Assembly: GCF_017875235.1 (NCBI RefSeq)
Contig: NZ_JAGGMI010000001.1
Location: forward strand, 558,001 to 622,000
Source: Asticcacaulis solisilvae
Lineage (GTDB): Bacteria > Pseudomonadota > Alphaproteobacteria > Caulobacterales > Caulobacteraceae
Length of the DNA stretch: 64,000 nucleotides
Direction: 5' to 3'
Shown here: piece after piece, positions 34,483 to 41,395 of the stretch
How positions within the stretch are numbered: the stretch's first letter is position 1
How the letters are laid out: each line of letters starts with the position of its first letter
Notes under the pieces: generated by a model
Seen by the model: only the letters and a program-made list of their open reading frames with translations
The model's database searches: none
What the model was told of the DNA's origin: nothing
Position numbers and translations under genes: made by a program

Positions 34483-34926
34483 ATGCAGGCAGGGTATCTC
34501 GGCTGGGCGTTTGCGGCAGGCGTGCTGATCCCCATCATGGCTGCCAGCAATGGCGCGCTGACGCGGCTGACCGGCAATCCGGCGCCGGTCATGCTGAGCG
34601 TCTTCGCGGTCGGGCTGCTGGCGACGGCGGTGGTCACATCCATCAGCGGCCTCAAGGGCGCCGCCGCCCTCATGACCGCCCCGCCTTATCTGTTCTGCGG
34701 TGGCCTGATCGTCGCCTTCTATGTGCTAAGCGTATCGGTGCTGACGCCGCGCATTGGCGTCGTCAGCACCATAACCTGCGCCGTCGCCGGCCAGATCGTC
34801 ATGAGCGCCGTCATCGACCATTTCGGCCTGTTCGGCGCGGCGCAAAGGCCGGTGGACCTGACGCGCGCTGGCGGCCTGGCCCTGTTGCTCGCGGGCCTGT
34901 TCATCACGCAGGCGAAAAAAGTTTGA
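34483..34926 (+). CDS. DMT family transporter, YdcZ type
   Basis: A 147-residue membrane protein of the YdcZ/DUF606 family (PF04657), with five predicted helices. It starts MQAGYLGWAFAAGVLIPIMAASNGALTR; the AASNGALTR motif is typical. Later it has CGGLIVAFYVLSVSVLTPRIGV and GLFGAAQRP. It lies three bases after the tautomerase gene and closes the operon, so it may export a product or substrate of the other three enzymes. Direction and substrate are not known. Confidence 0.88.
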   Translation: MQAGYLGWAFAAGVLIPIMAASNGALTRLTGNPAPVMLSVFAVGLLATAVVTSISGLKGAAALMTAPPYLFCGGLIVAFYVLSVSVLTPRIGVVSTITCAVAGQIVMSAVIDHFGLFGAAQRPVDLTRAGGLALLLAGLFITQAKKV

Positions 34927-34931
34927 TATCA

Positions 34932-35065
34932 AGTCCCCCCTTTCCGTCATTTGCTCCGCAAATGCCACCTTCCCCGTAAACGGGGAAGGAGAGAGACTGT
35001 GGTTCCTTCCCCGTTTACGGGGAAGGTGGCAGCGAGCGCAAGCGAAGCTGACGGAAGGGAGACTT
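34932..35065. repeat. Dispersed hairpin repeat pair, family B variant
   Basis: Inverted arms CTTTCCGTC and GACGGAAGG enclose two CCTTCCCCGTAAACGGGGAAGG-type hairpins at about 34965-34990 and 35005-35030. Located between the convergent YdcZ and CPA2 genes. Confidence 0.75.
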
Positions 35066-35103
35066 TTCAGACGGCCGGGCATTCGATTTAACGAACCAAG
35101 CGC

Positions 35104-36945
35104 TTAAGCTTCCCCCTGCATCCTCGGCCGCAATATTGGAGCGGCGCCTTCCCGCACCCCGAACTGGCGGCGGAAGACGTCGCGCTGTTCGTGGACGCTG
35201 GCCAGGACCAGGCCCATCGGGATGCCAAGGTCGATCAGTGTGTTTTCCGCCAGTTGCAGGCTGGCCTCGATCGTCTCCGGCACAGCGTCGGTGGCGCCCA
35301 TCTGATAGAGTTTCTGGGCGTGGCCGGCGTCGCGGGCGCGGGCGATGATGTGCACGTCGGCGCGCAAACCCCGCACCGTCTTGACCACCGCGTCGGTAAA
35401 GGCCGTCGTCGATGCCGTCACCACCACGGCGCGGGCGCGCTCAAGCCCCATGCGCTCGAGGAAGTCCGGCACCGAGGCATCGCCGTACCAAGCTTCGACC
35501 CCGGCCGCCCGTGCGCGCGAGGTGACATTGGGGTTGAAGTCGACCACGGTAAACGGAATGTCGTGGACCTTCAGCATGTCGGCGACCAAGGCGCCGACGC
35601 GGCCATAGCCGACGATGATGACCGGATTGCCTTCGCTGACGACTTCGGGCGCCTCGGCGGTCTGGACGCCCGGCTTGGCCGTCATCTTGCCGAAGCGGCT
35701 GGCCAGCGATGCCAGCAGCGGCACCAGGAACAGGCTGAGCGTCGCCGACAGGATCACGGCCTGGCCGAAACCGGCGTCGAGCGCCTTGTTGCCGACCGCC
35801 TGGTCGATAATAACGAAGGCGAACTCCCCCGCCGGCCCCAGCACCGCCGCGGTCTCGATCGCCGCGATATGACCCAGGCCAAAGGCCCGCGCCAGCGGAT
35901 AGACGATGACCGCCTTGATGGCGACCATGGCGACGACCAAGCCCAGTATCAGGGTCGGATTGGCAAAGATGGCCGACAGCTCCAGCCGCGCCCCGACCGT
36001 CACGAAGAACAATCCCAGCAGCAAGCCCTTGAACGGATCGATCAGGACCTCAACCTCACGGCGATATTCGGTTTCGGCCAGCAGTACGCCGGCGATAAAG
36101 GCGCCCAGCCCCATGCTGAGGCCGGCGATAACGGCCACCTGGCCGGACAACAGGACAACCAGCAGGCAGGCGGCCATGAACAGTTCGCGGCTCTTGGCGG
36201 CGGCGACAAGGTTGAACAGAGGACGCAGCAGGAAACGGCCGCCGATAATGATAACGCCCATGCCGATCAGGGCCGGGATCAGCGCCAGCAACCCCTGCCA
36301 GCCGACGCCGGTCCCGGCGCTGGTGCCAGCCAGGATGGCGACGGTGATAAGAATAGGAGCAACGGCCACGTCCTGGGCCAGCAGGACGGCGAAGACGCTG
36401 CGGCCGGACGCCGTGCGCAACTGCTTGCGATCGGACAGGACGGGAATGACGACGGCGGTCGAAGACATGGCCAGCGCCATGCCGAGCGTCGCCGACCCCG
36501 ACACGCTGCGCCCCAGCACATAGAAGAGCGCGGCCAGGACCACGGAACACAGCGCCATCTGCGCCGCGCCGAAACCGAAGATCATGCGCCGCATCGATTT
36601 CAGGCGCTCAAACGTCAGTTCCAGACCAATGGAAAACAAAAGGAATACCACGCCCAGCTCAGCCAGCGCATGGACACTGTGCGAGCGCATGAGCGCGAAA
36701 CTGTCGAAGACGGGGGACACGTCGGCCAGCCGGCCTACGCCGTCAGGTCCGAGAAGGACGCCGACCAGCAGGAAACCGAGAACGCCGGAAACTCTATATT
36801 TCTGAAAAATGGGAACGATGACCGCCGAGGCCAGCAGGAAGACGATAATAACGACTTCATAGCCCTGCGAGGCATTAGCCGCCTTGTGGGCGGTGTCGGC
36901 GGCCATTTCACTGATGACGGGTGGGGCTTGTTGGGCATGCAGCAT
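35104..36945 (-). CDS. CPA2 family monovalent cation:proton antiporter with TrkA-N domain
   Basis: A 613-residue protein. Residues about 30-410 form 12-13 membrane helices of the Na+/H+ exchanger type (GVLLGPDGVG near residue 62, GAFIAGVLLAETEYRREVEV near 275, LGPAGEFAFVIIDQ near 360). Residues about 435-570 are a TrkA-N nucleotide-binding domain beginning VGYGRVGALVADML. This matches KefB/KefC/YbaL-like antiporters that expel K+ or exchange Na+ or K+ for H+. An AAGGAAG lies six bases upstream of the ATG. No KefF/G ancillary gene is adjacent. Confidence 0.9.
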   Translation of the reverse strand: MLHAQQAPPVISEMAADTAHKAANASQGYEVVIIVFLLASAVIVPIFQKYRVSGVLGFLLVGVLLGPDGVGRLADVSPVFDSFALMRSHSVHALAELGVVFLLFSIGLELTFERLKSMRRMIFGFGAAQMALCSVVLAALFYVLGRSVSGSATLGMALAMSSTAVVIPVLSDRKQLRTASGRSVFAVLLAQDVAVAPILITVAILAGTSAGTGVGWQGLLALIPALIGMGVIIIGGRFLLRPLFNLVAAAKSRELFMAACLLVVLLSGQVAVIAGLSMGLGAFIAGVLLAETEYRREVEVLIDPFKGLLLGLFFVTVGARLELSAIFANPTLILGLVVAMVAIKAVIVYPLARAFGLGHIAAIETAAVLGPAGEFAFVIIDQAVGNKALDAGFGQAVILSATLSLFLVPLLASLASRFGKMTAKPGVQTAEAPEVVSEGNPVIIVGYGRVGALVADMLKVHDIPFTVVDFNPNVTSRARAAGVEAWYGDASVPDFLERMGLERARAVVVTASTTAFTDAVVKTVRGLRADVHIIARARDAGHAQKLYQMGATDAVPETIEASLQLAENTLIDLGIPMGLVLASVHEQRDVFRRQFGVREGAAPILRPRMQGEA

Positions 36946-37267
36946 TAGATTCTTCCTTTTTCATCGGTTGCGCGGCCACCGTCCCGGCAAAATGACATCA
37001 CGCCCCGTTTCCGTCGGACACGGCGGAGGGCATGGACATTTCAGCGATTTTGGGAACGGCGCGGCCGTATGTCCATTAAAACCCGTACGCGGACAGTTTG
37101 AAAACCCCAAAAATGCGAAAAATGCCAGAAAACATCACTTTTCCTGACAGATAAGCCTCGTCACAAACATGACAAATAATTCATGTGGTGTGTGGGGATT
37201 ATTGGTTAGTGTACCGATCGTATCTTTTTTAACGACGGCGAAACGCCGCAAGCACAGTGGGTAGCTT
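36946..37267. other. Spacer between divergent antiporter and M13 peptidase genes
   Basis: This 322-base region contains no credible gene and I see no strong promoter or operator. Several AT-rich stretches lie at 37080-37220. A GGCGAAACGCC hairpin lies near 37240, just upstream of the M13 start. Confidence 0.4.
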
Positions 37268-39394
37268 ATGCGACTGTCCAAACTCCTTCTCGCCACGACC
37301 CTGTTGAGCGGCCTGGCGCTCGGCGCCGCCGCCGAAATACCCGACCGGTGCATCGACGACCATTGCCGGATGCAAAGCGTGCACAGCCTCGACGGCGTCT
37401 TCGCCGGCGCGGAGACCGGAGGCGGTGATGTATCCACCGTGGCCAAGCGCTTCGGTACCTGGGGCATAGACACCTCCGGCATGGACACCTCGGTCAAGCC
37501 GGGCGACAGCTTCTTCAACTATGTCAACGGCACTGCCGTAAAGGCCATGGTCATCCCGGCCGACAAGACCTCGATCGGCAGTTTCATTGCCCTGCGCGAC
37601 CTGTCGGAGGCCCGCTCCAACGCCATCGTCACGGGACTTGCCGCGCGCACGGATCTGACCGGCGACGACGCCAAGATCGCCGCCGTCTACAATGCTTTCA
37701 TGGACGAAGCCGCCGCTGAAAAGCTGGGGGCCGCGCCGCTTAAGCCGCGCCTTGCCGCCATCAAGGCCATCAAGACCAAGGCTGAAATGGCGAAATATAT
37801 GGGCCAGACCAGCGGCACGTTCGGCGCCGCCTTCTTCAACCCTTACGTCGATTCCGACGAGAAGAACCCGAAGGTCAAGGTCTTGCTGATCTCCCAGGGC
37901 GGGCTGGGCCTGCCCGACCGCGACTACTACCTCAAGGACAGCTTCGCGGATAAAAAGGCCAAGTACGAGACCTATATCGCCGACATGCTGCGCCTCACGG
38001 GCCACGCCAATCCGGAACAGACCGCCAAGGACATCCTGGCTCTGGAAACAAAGATTGCCGAAGTCCACTGGACGCGCATCGAACGCCGCGACTCGACCAA
38101 GACCTATAACCCGATGACGCCCGCCGAACTGGCAACCTACGCGCCGGGCTTCGACTGGAGCGGCTTCCTGGCCGGCGCCAGCGCGGGCCAGGCCAAAAAG
38201 GTCATCGTCAACGAAAACACCGCCTTCCCAAAGATCGCAAAAATCTTCGCCGACACGCCGCTCGAAACGCTTAAGGCATGGGAAGCCTTCCGCACCGCTG
38301 ATCAGGCCGCGCCCTACCTGTCGAAGGCCTTCGTCGAGCGCCAGTGGCAATTCCGCTCGCGCGACCTCGCCGGCGCGCAGGCCCAGCGTCCGCGCTGGAA
38401 GCGCGCTATCTCCGCCGTCGAAGGCAGCCTTGGCGAAGCCCTGGGCCGCACCTACGTCGCCACCTACTTCCCGCCCGAATCTAAGGCCAAGATGGAGACC
38501 CTGGTCGCCGACCTGCGTGTGGCCCTCAAGGCCCGCATCGACAACCTGACCTGGATGTCGGCCCCCACCAAGCTCAAGGCGCAGGAAAAGCTCGGCAAGT
38601 TCGGCGTCAAGATCGGCTATCCCGAAAAGTGGCGCGACTATTCCGGTCTGACGGTCAAGGTCAACGACCTCTATGGTAATGCCGAACGTTCCAGCGCTTT
38701 CAACTGGGCCTATCAGGCCGCCAAGATCGATAAGCCGGCCGATCCACTGGAGTGGCGCATGACGCCGCAGACGGTCAACGCCTACTATTCGCCGACCGAG
38801 AACGAAATCGTCTTCCCGGCCGCCATCCTGCAACCGCCATTCTTCGATCCGGAGGCCGATCCGGCCGTCAATTACGGCGGCATCGGCGGCGTTATCGGCC
38901 ACGAAATCGGCCATGGCTTCGACGACCAGGGCCGTAACTATGACGGCGACGGCGTGCTCACCGACTGGTGGACCGCCGAAGACGCCGAGAAGTTCAAAGT
39001 CCAGGCCACGAAGCTCGGCGCCCAATACGACGCTTTCGAAGTCCTGCCGGGCGTGCACGTCCAGGGCGGCCTGACCATGGGCGAAAACATCGGCGACCTC
39101 GCCGGCAATCTGCTCGGGCTCGACGCCTACCGCCTGTCCCTCAAGGGCCAGCCGTCGCCGGTGCTCGACGGCTTTACGGGCGACCAGCGCGTCTTCATGG
39201 GCTTTGCGCAGGTCTGGCGCTCGAAGTACCGCGACGACACGCTGAAGCAGCAGGTCACAGCCGACCCGCATTCGCCGGCCGTCTTCCGCGTCATCGGCCC
39301 CGTACGCAATATCGACGCCTGGTACGATGCCTTCGGCGTCAAGCCGGGCGACGCATATTATGTCAAACCCGAAGACCGCGTCCGCATCTGGTAA
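37268..39394 (+). CDS. M13 family zinc metallopeptidase, exported (copy 1)
   Basis: A 708-residue neprilysin-type peptidase with a Sec signal (GLALGAAAE). Zinc motif HEIGH (VIGHEIGHGFDDQG) lies near residue 540, and the third ligand in MGENIGDLAGN near residue 600. The NAYYSPTEN substrate-binding motif near residue 500 and the terminal KPEDRVRIW are conserved. It should cleave peptides in the periplasm. A second M13 peptidase of very similar sequence lies 2 kb away in the opposite orientation. The first 45 residues differ in the two copies. Confidence 0.95.
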   Translation: MRLSKLLLATTLLSGLALGAAAEIPDRCIDDHCRMQSVHSLDGVFAGAETGGGDVSTVAKRFGTWGIDTSGMDTSVKPGDSFFNYVNGTAVKAMVIPADKTSIGSFIALRDLSEARSNAIVTGLAARTDLTGDDAKIAAVYNAFMDEAAAEKLGAAPLKPRLAAIKAIKTKAEMAKYMGQTSGTFGAAFFNPYVDSDEKNPKVKVLLISQGGLGLPDRDYYLKDSFADKKAKYETYIADMLRLTGHANPEQTAKDILALETKIAEVHWTRIERRDSTKTYNPMTPAELATYAPGFDWSGFLAGASAGQAKKVIVNENTAFPKIAKIFADTPLETLKAWEAFRTADQAAPYLSKAFVERQWQFRSRDLAGAQAQRPRWKRAISAVEGSLGEALGRTYVATYFPPESKAKMETLVADLRVALKARIDNLTWMSAPTKLKAQEKLGKFGVKIGYPEKWRDYSGLTVKVNDLYGNAERSSAFNWAYQAAKIDKPADPLEWRMTPQTVNAYYSPTENEIVFPAAILQPPFFDPEADPAVNYGGIGGVIGHEIGHGFDDQGRNYDGDGVLTDWWTAEDAEKFKVQATKLGAQYDAFEVLPGVHVQGGLTMGENIGDLAGNLLGLDAYRLSLKGQPSPVLDGFTGDQRVFMGFAQVWRSKYRDDTLKQQVTADPHSPAVFRVIGPVRNIDAWYDAFGVKPGDAYYVKPEDRVRIW

Positions 39395-39471
39395 GGGTCC
39401 GAGGCCCCTTAACCCGGAATCGTGACGTCACGGGCAATTAGGCCTCAGGCTCACGTCTTCTGGGGAAGTAA

Positions 39472-39503
39472 AAAAGCCCGTCTCGTCAGAGGCGGGCTTT
39501 TCG
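39472..39503 (+). terminator. Terminator after M13 copy 1
   Basis: AAAAGCCCGTCTC and GAGGCGGGCTTTT pair with one G-T wobble around GTCA, followed by TCG TTT. Confidence 0.75.
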
Positions 39504-39506
39504 TTT

Positions 39507-39621
39507 AGAGCGATATGGCGAAAAGTGCCAAGAAGCGTCTTTGGGGTTTTCGCCTTAAATATCGCGACAAAACAAAAACTTAGATCGGTATGATGTTTCC
39601 ATTTAAAATCATACCGATCTA
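39507..39621. repeat. Dispersed palindromic repeat, family A, full copy
   Basis: AGAGCGATATGGCGAAAAGTG ... TTTTCGCC ... ATATCGCGACAAAACAAAAA, then TTAGATCGGTATGAT ... ATCATACCGATCTA. It matches the element at 2039-2144, with an insertion of about 12 bases in the first loop. Confidence 0.85.
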
Positions 39622-39635
39622 GCGATCCGTATCGG

Positions 39636-39968
39636 TTACGACGGGCGAGTCCAGGTGATCGAACCCGAAGCCGTGCCGCCATAGCCGTCAGAGACCGTGA
39701 AACTGGTTATATGCGTCTGGCCGGCATTGATCTGGAAGCTGTAGGGCACGCCGGGCGACACCACTGTCAGCGTATGGCCATTGGCGTCAGAACACTGCTG
39801 CAGGATCTGGCTCGCCGTCACGGTGACGGTCGCCGTGGCGTAATTGGGAATACCGGTCATATTGATCGTCCGGCTGGAGCAGACAGGCGGCGTATTGTCC
39901 TGGGCGATGGCATATCCCGCGGCGGCAAGCAGACCCGCACCGGCAATAACAGCTATGATCTTACGCAT
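39636..39968 (-). CDS. Secreted Ig-like domain protein
   Basis: A 110-residue protein with a Sec signal (cleavage after GYAIAQ). The mature part resembles a single bacterial Ig/cadherin-like beta-sandwich, with two Cys at about residues 30 and 59 that could form a disulfide and a C-terminal TSFTVSDGYGGTASGSITW, a motif typical of Ig-like repeats in surface proteins. No catalytic features. It lies directly beside a family A repeat and is flanked by the M13 peptidase and TetR genes. Confidence 0.7.
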   Translation of the reverse strand: MRKIIAVIAGAGLLAAAGYAIAQDNTPPVCSSRTINMTGIPNYATATVTVTASQILQQCSDANGHTLTVVSPGVPYSFQINAGQTHITSFTVSDGYGGTASGSITWTRPS

Positions 39969-40112
39969 ATATTCCTCCCGTGATTGTGTTGAAGCGAATA
40001 TTTACGTAAGGCGACGGCAATTTGACAACTCACAGGCGAATATCTCTTTCACACATTAATGTGCTTTCGCATGTGAAAATTCAATGGCTCGCAAATCGAC
40101 CGATAAAATGGT

Positions 40113-40718
40113 CTACTCCCGGCAGGCCGCCCGCGTCAGCCACTCGATTTCGTCGGAGAGTTTCTGCACCGGCACGGCAATCAGCCGCTCTTCCAGCCCG
40201 ATGCTGACGATGCCATGCACAGCCGCGAACAAGGTCCGCGCCCGCACGGTCAGCGTTCCGTCATTCGCCTCCGGCAGCATGACGCGCAGCGGTCCGGCGA
40301 TATGCCGGAACAGCCGCAACTGGTCCTGTATCGCCCACTCCGGCAGGGGCGCGGCGATCCGCACTTCGAACATCATCCGCCACAGCGGCAGGTTTTCGCG
40401 CGCGAATGCCAGGTAGGCGTGGGCGATCACAACCAGCGTATCGACAGCTTCGGCGCGCGTCGTGACCTTCAGATGCCCGGTCGCCCCTTCAAACGCCGCA
40501 TCCAACCGCTTCTGGGTCCGCGCCGTGATCAGCAGCAGCAGCGTGTCCATGTCGGCAACGATATTATAAAGCCCGCCCAGGGCGACGCCGATATCGGCCG
40601 CCAGGTCGCGCGCCTTGAGACTGGCCAGCCCCTGCTCGCAGATGCGCTTTTCTGCGGCGTCCATAAGCGCCTCAAGCTGCGCTTGCCGTTTATCAGCCGT
40701 CTTGGATGTCTGCGCCAT
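40113..40718 (-). CDS. TetR family transcriptional regulator
   Basis: A 201-residue regulator. The ATG at 40718 has a GGAG six bases upstream. The N-terminal helix-turn-helix covers about residues 10-60 (QLEALMDAAEKRICEQGLAS, then ARDLAADIGVALGGLYNIV), and the rest is the helical ligand domain with a TetR_C WHG-type core. It lies divergent from a small secreted protein gene, with three TGAAC-N3-GTTCA operators between them, so it most likely represses its own gene and the divergent transcript. The inducer is unknown. Confidence 0.9.
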   Translation of the reverse strand: MAQTSKTADKRQAQLEALMDAAEKRICEQGLASLKARDLAADIGVALGGLYNIVADMDTLLLLITARTQKRLDAAFEGATGHLKVTTRAEAVDTLVVIAHAYLAFARENLPLWRMMFEVRIAAPLPEWAIQDQLRLFRHIAGPLRVMLPEANDGTLTVRARTLFAAVHGIVSIGLEERLIAVPVQKLSDEIEWLTRAACRE

Positions 40719-40738
40719 ACCTGCTCCAAAAAATAAAT

Positions 40739-40809
40739 TGAACAATGTTCAAAATAGTTGTTGAACATCGTTCACTTCACTGCTATACAGAATTCGTGAA
40801 CGACGTTCA
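40739..40809. promoter_or_regulatory. Three TetR-type operators, TGAAC-N3-GTTCA
   Basis: Perfect palindromes TGAACAATGTTCA (40739-40751), TGAACATCGTTCA (40762-40774) and TGAACGACGTTCA (40797-40809) lie just upstream of the TetR gene. The half-site is identical in all three and only the middle bases differ. Centres are 23 and 35 bases apart. They flank or overlap the plus-strand promoter, as expected for repression. Confidence 0.85.
40761..40789 (+). promoter_or_regulatory. Promoter toward the small secreted protein, overlapping TetR operators
   Basis: TTGAAC at 40761-40766, a 17-base spacer and TATACA at 40784-40789. The -35 box lies inside operator 2, and the expected start point near 40796 coincides with operator 3. 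Confidence 0.6.
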
Positions 40810-40847
40810 TATCATCAACAGCCCCGATGATGGAAGCGTTTTTCACA

Positions 40848-40909
40848 CCTCGGGGGGCCGAGGGGGGAGAAAACAGGGGTGGGGAAGGTAATCCGACTTC
40901 CCCACCCCT
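40848..40909 (+). promoter_or_regulatory. Tandem hairpins in the leader of the small secreted protein gene
   Basis: CCTCGG-GGGG-CCGAGG (40848-40863) and AGGGGTGGGGAAG-N9-CTTCCCCACCCCT (40875-40909), the second a perfect 13-base stem, lie between the promoter and the gene at 40970. The second is followed by CGTTT, a weak terminator tail, so it may act as an attenuator or mRNA stabiliser. The intervening strand is G-rich. Confidence 0.55.
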
Positions 40910-40969
40910 CGTTTCCAAGTGTTTTCAGTTAGTTGCGTCCGAACTCACGTCCAACAATGGAGATGGACA

Positions 40970-41185
40970 ATGAAGGGCCTTTTCACGACTATCGTCACAG
41001 GCTTTGCCGCCGTTGCCGCCTTGATGTTCGCGGCTCACAGCTTCGCGCAAGGACCAGACCGCGACTGGGAAAAGGACATGGCCAATACCGGCAAGGGCGT
41101 GGCGGCCTTCCTGAAATACCAGCCGACGGATGGCGAGAGCCATGGCGGCAAGGTGCGCAAAAGCGTCATCGACGGCGTTGCTTAG
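40970..41185 (+). CDS. Small secreted protein, 71 residues
   Basis: A 71-residue protein with a Sec signal peptide (MKGLFTTIVTGFAAVAALMF, cleavage after AHSFAQ). The mature 45 residues are charged (GPDRDWEKDMANTGKGV ... GGKVRKSVIDGVA) and match no family I know. The start at 40970 has GGAGATGG upstream. It is the only gene controlled by the TetR-type operators on this side, and a terminator follows at 41287. It might be a secreted signal, a stress peptide or part of an efflux response. Function unknown. Confidence 0.65.
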   Translation: MKGLFTTIVTGFAAVAALMFAAHSFAQGPDRDWEKDMANTGKGVAAFLKYQPTDGESHGGKVRKSVIDGVA

Positions 41186-41186
41186 G

Positions 41187-41279
41187 CAACCCCACCACCA
41201 CATCTCATTCGACATTGCTTACGCAATGCCTCACTCGTGCGGTCCCCCCCTCCCCATCGCTGCGCGACAGGGAGGAGAA
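41187..41279. repeat. Dispersed repeat, family C
   Basis: AACCCCACCACCACATCTCA TTCGACATTGCTTACGC ... CTCACTCGTGCGGTCCCCC ... GACAGGGAGGAG. A second copy with its inverted partner lies at 57507-57692. It is downstream of the small secreted protein gene. Confidence 0.75.
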
Positions 41280-41286
41280 GAATCGC

Positions 41287-41318
41287 AAAAGCCCGCCTCT
41301 GCCGAGACGGGCTTTTGT
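41287..41318 (+). terminator. Terminator
   Basis: AAAAGCCCGCCTC and GAGACGGGCTTTT pair with one mismatch around TGCC, followed by GTTT. It lies downstream of the small secreted protein and faces the M13 copy 2 gene, so it may serve both strands. Confidence 0.75.
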
Positions 41319-41395
41319 TTAAACCGTAGATGAAGTGAGCATGTGGCCCATCCACCCGTGACGTCACGATTTCGGGTTAAGGGTGCCTCGCACCC

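Noticed and set aside
35191..36948. Antisense frame over the CPA2 antiporter, Gln/Asp/His-rich
   Set aside because: Its composition is the mirror image of membrane helices; no Shine-Dalgarno and no domain.
37229..39271. Antisense frame over M13 copy 1
   Set aside because: Shadow of a motif-complete peptidase gene.
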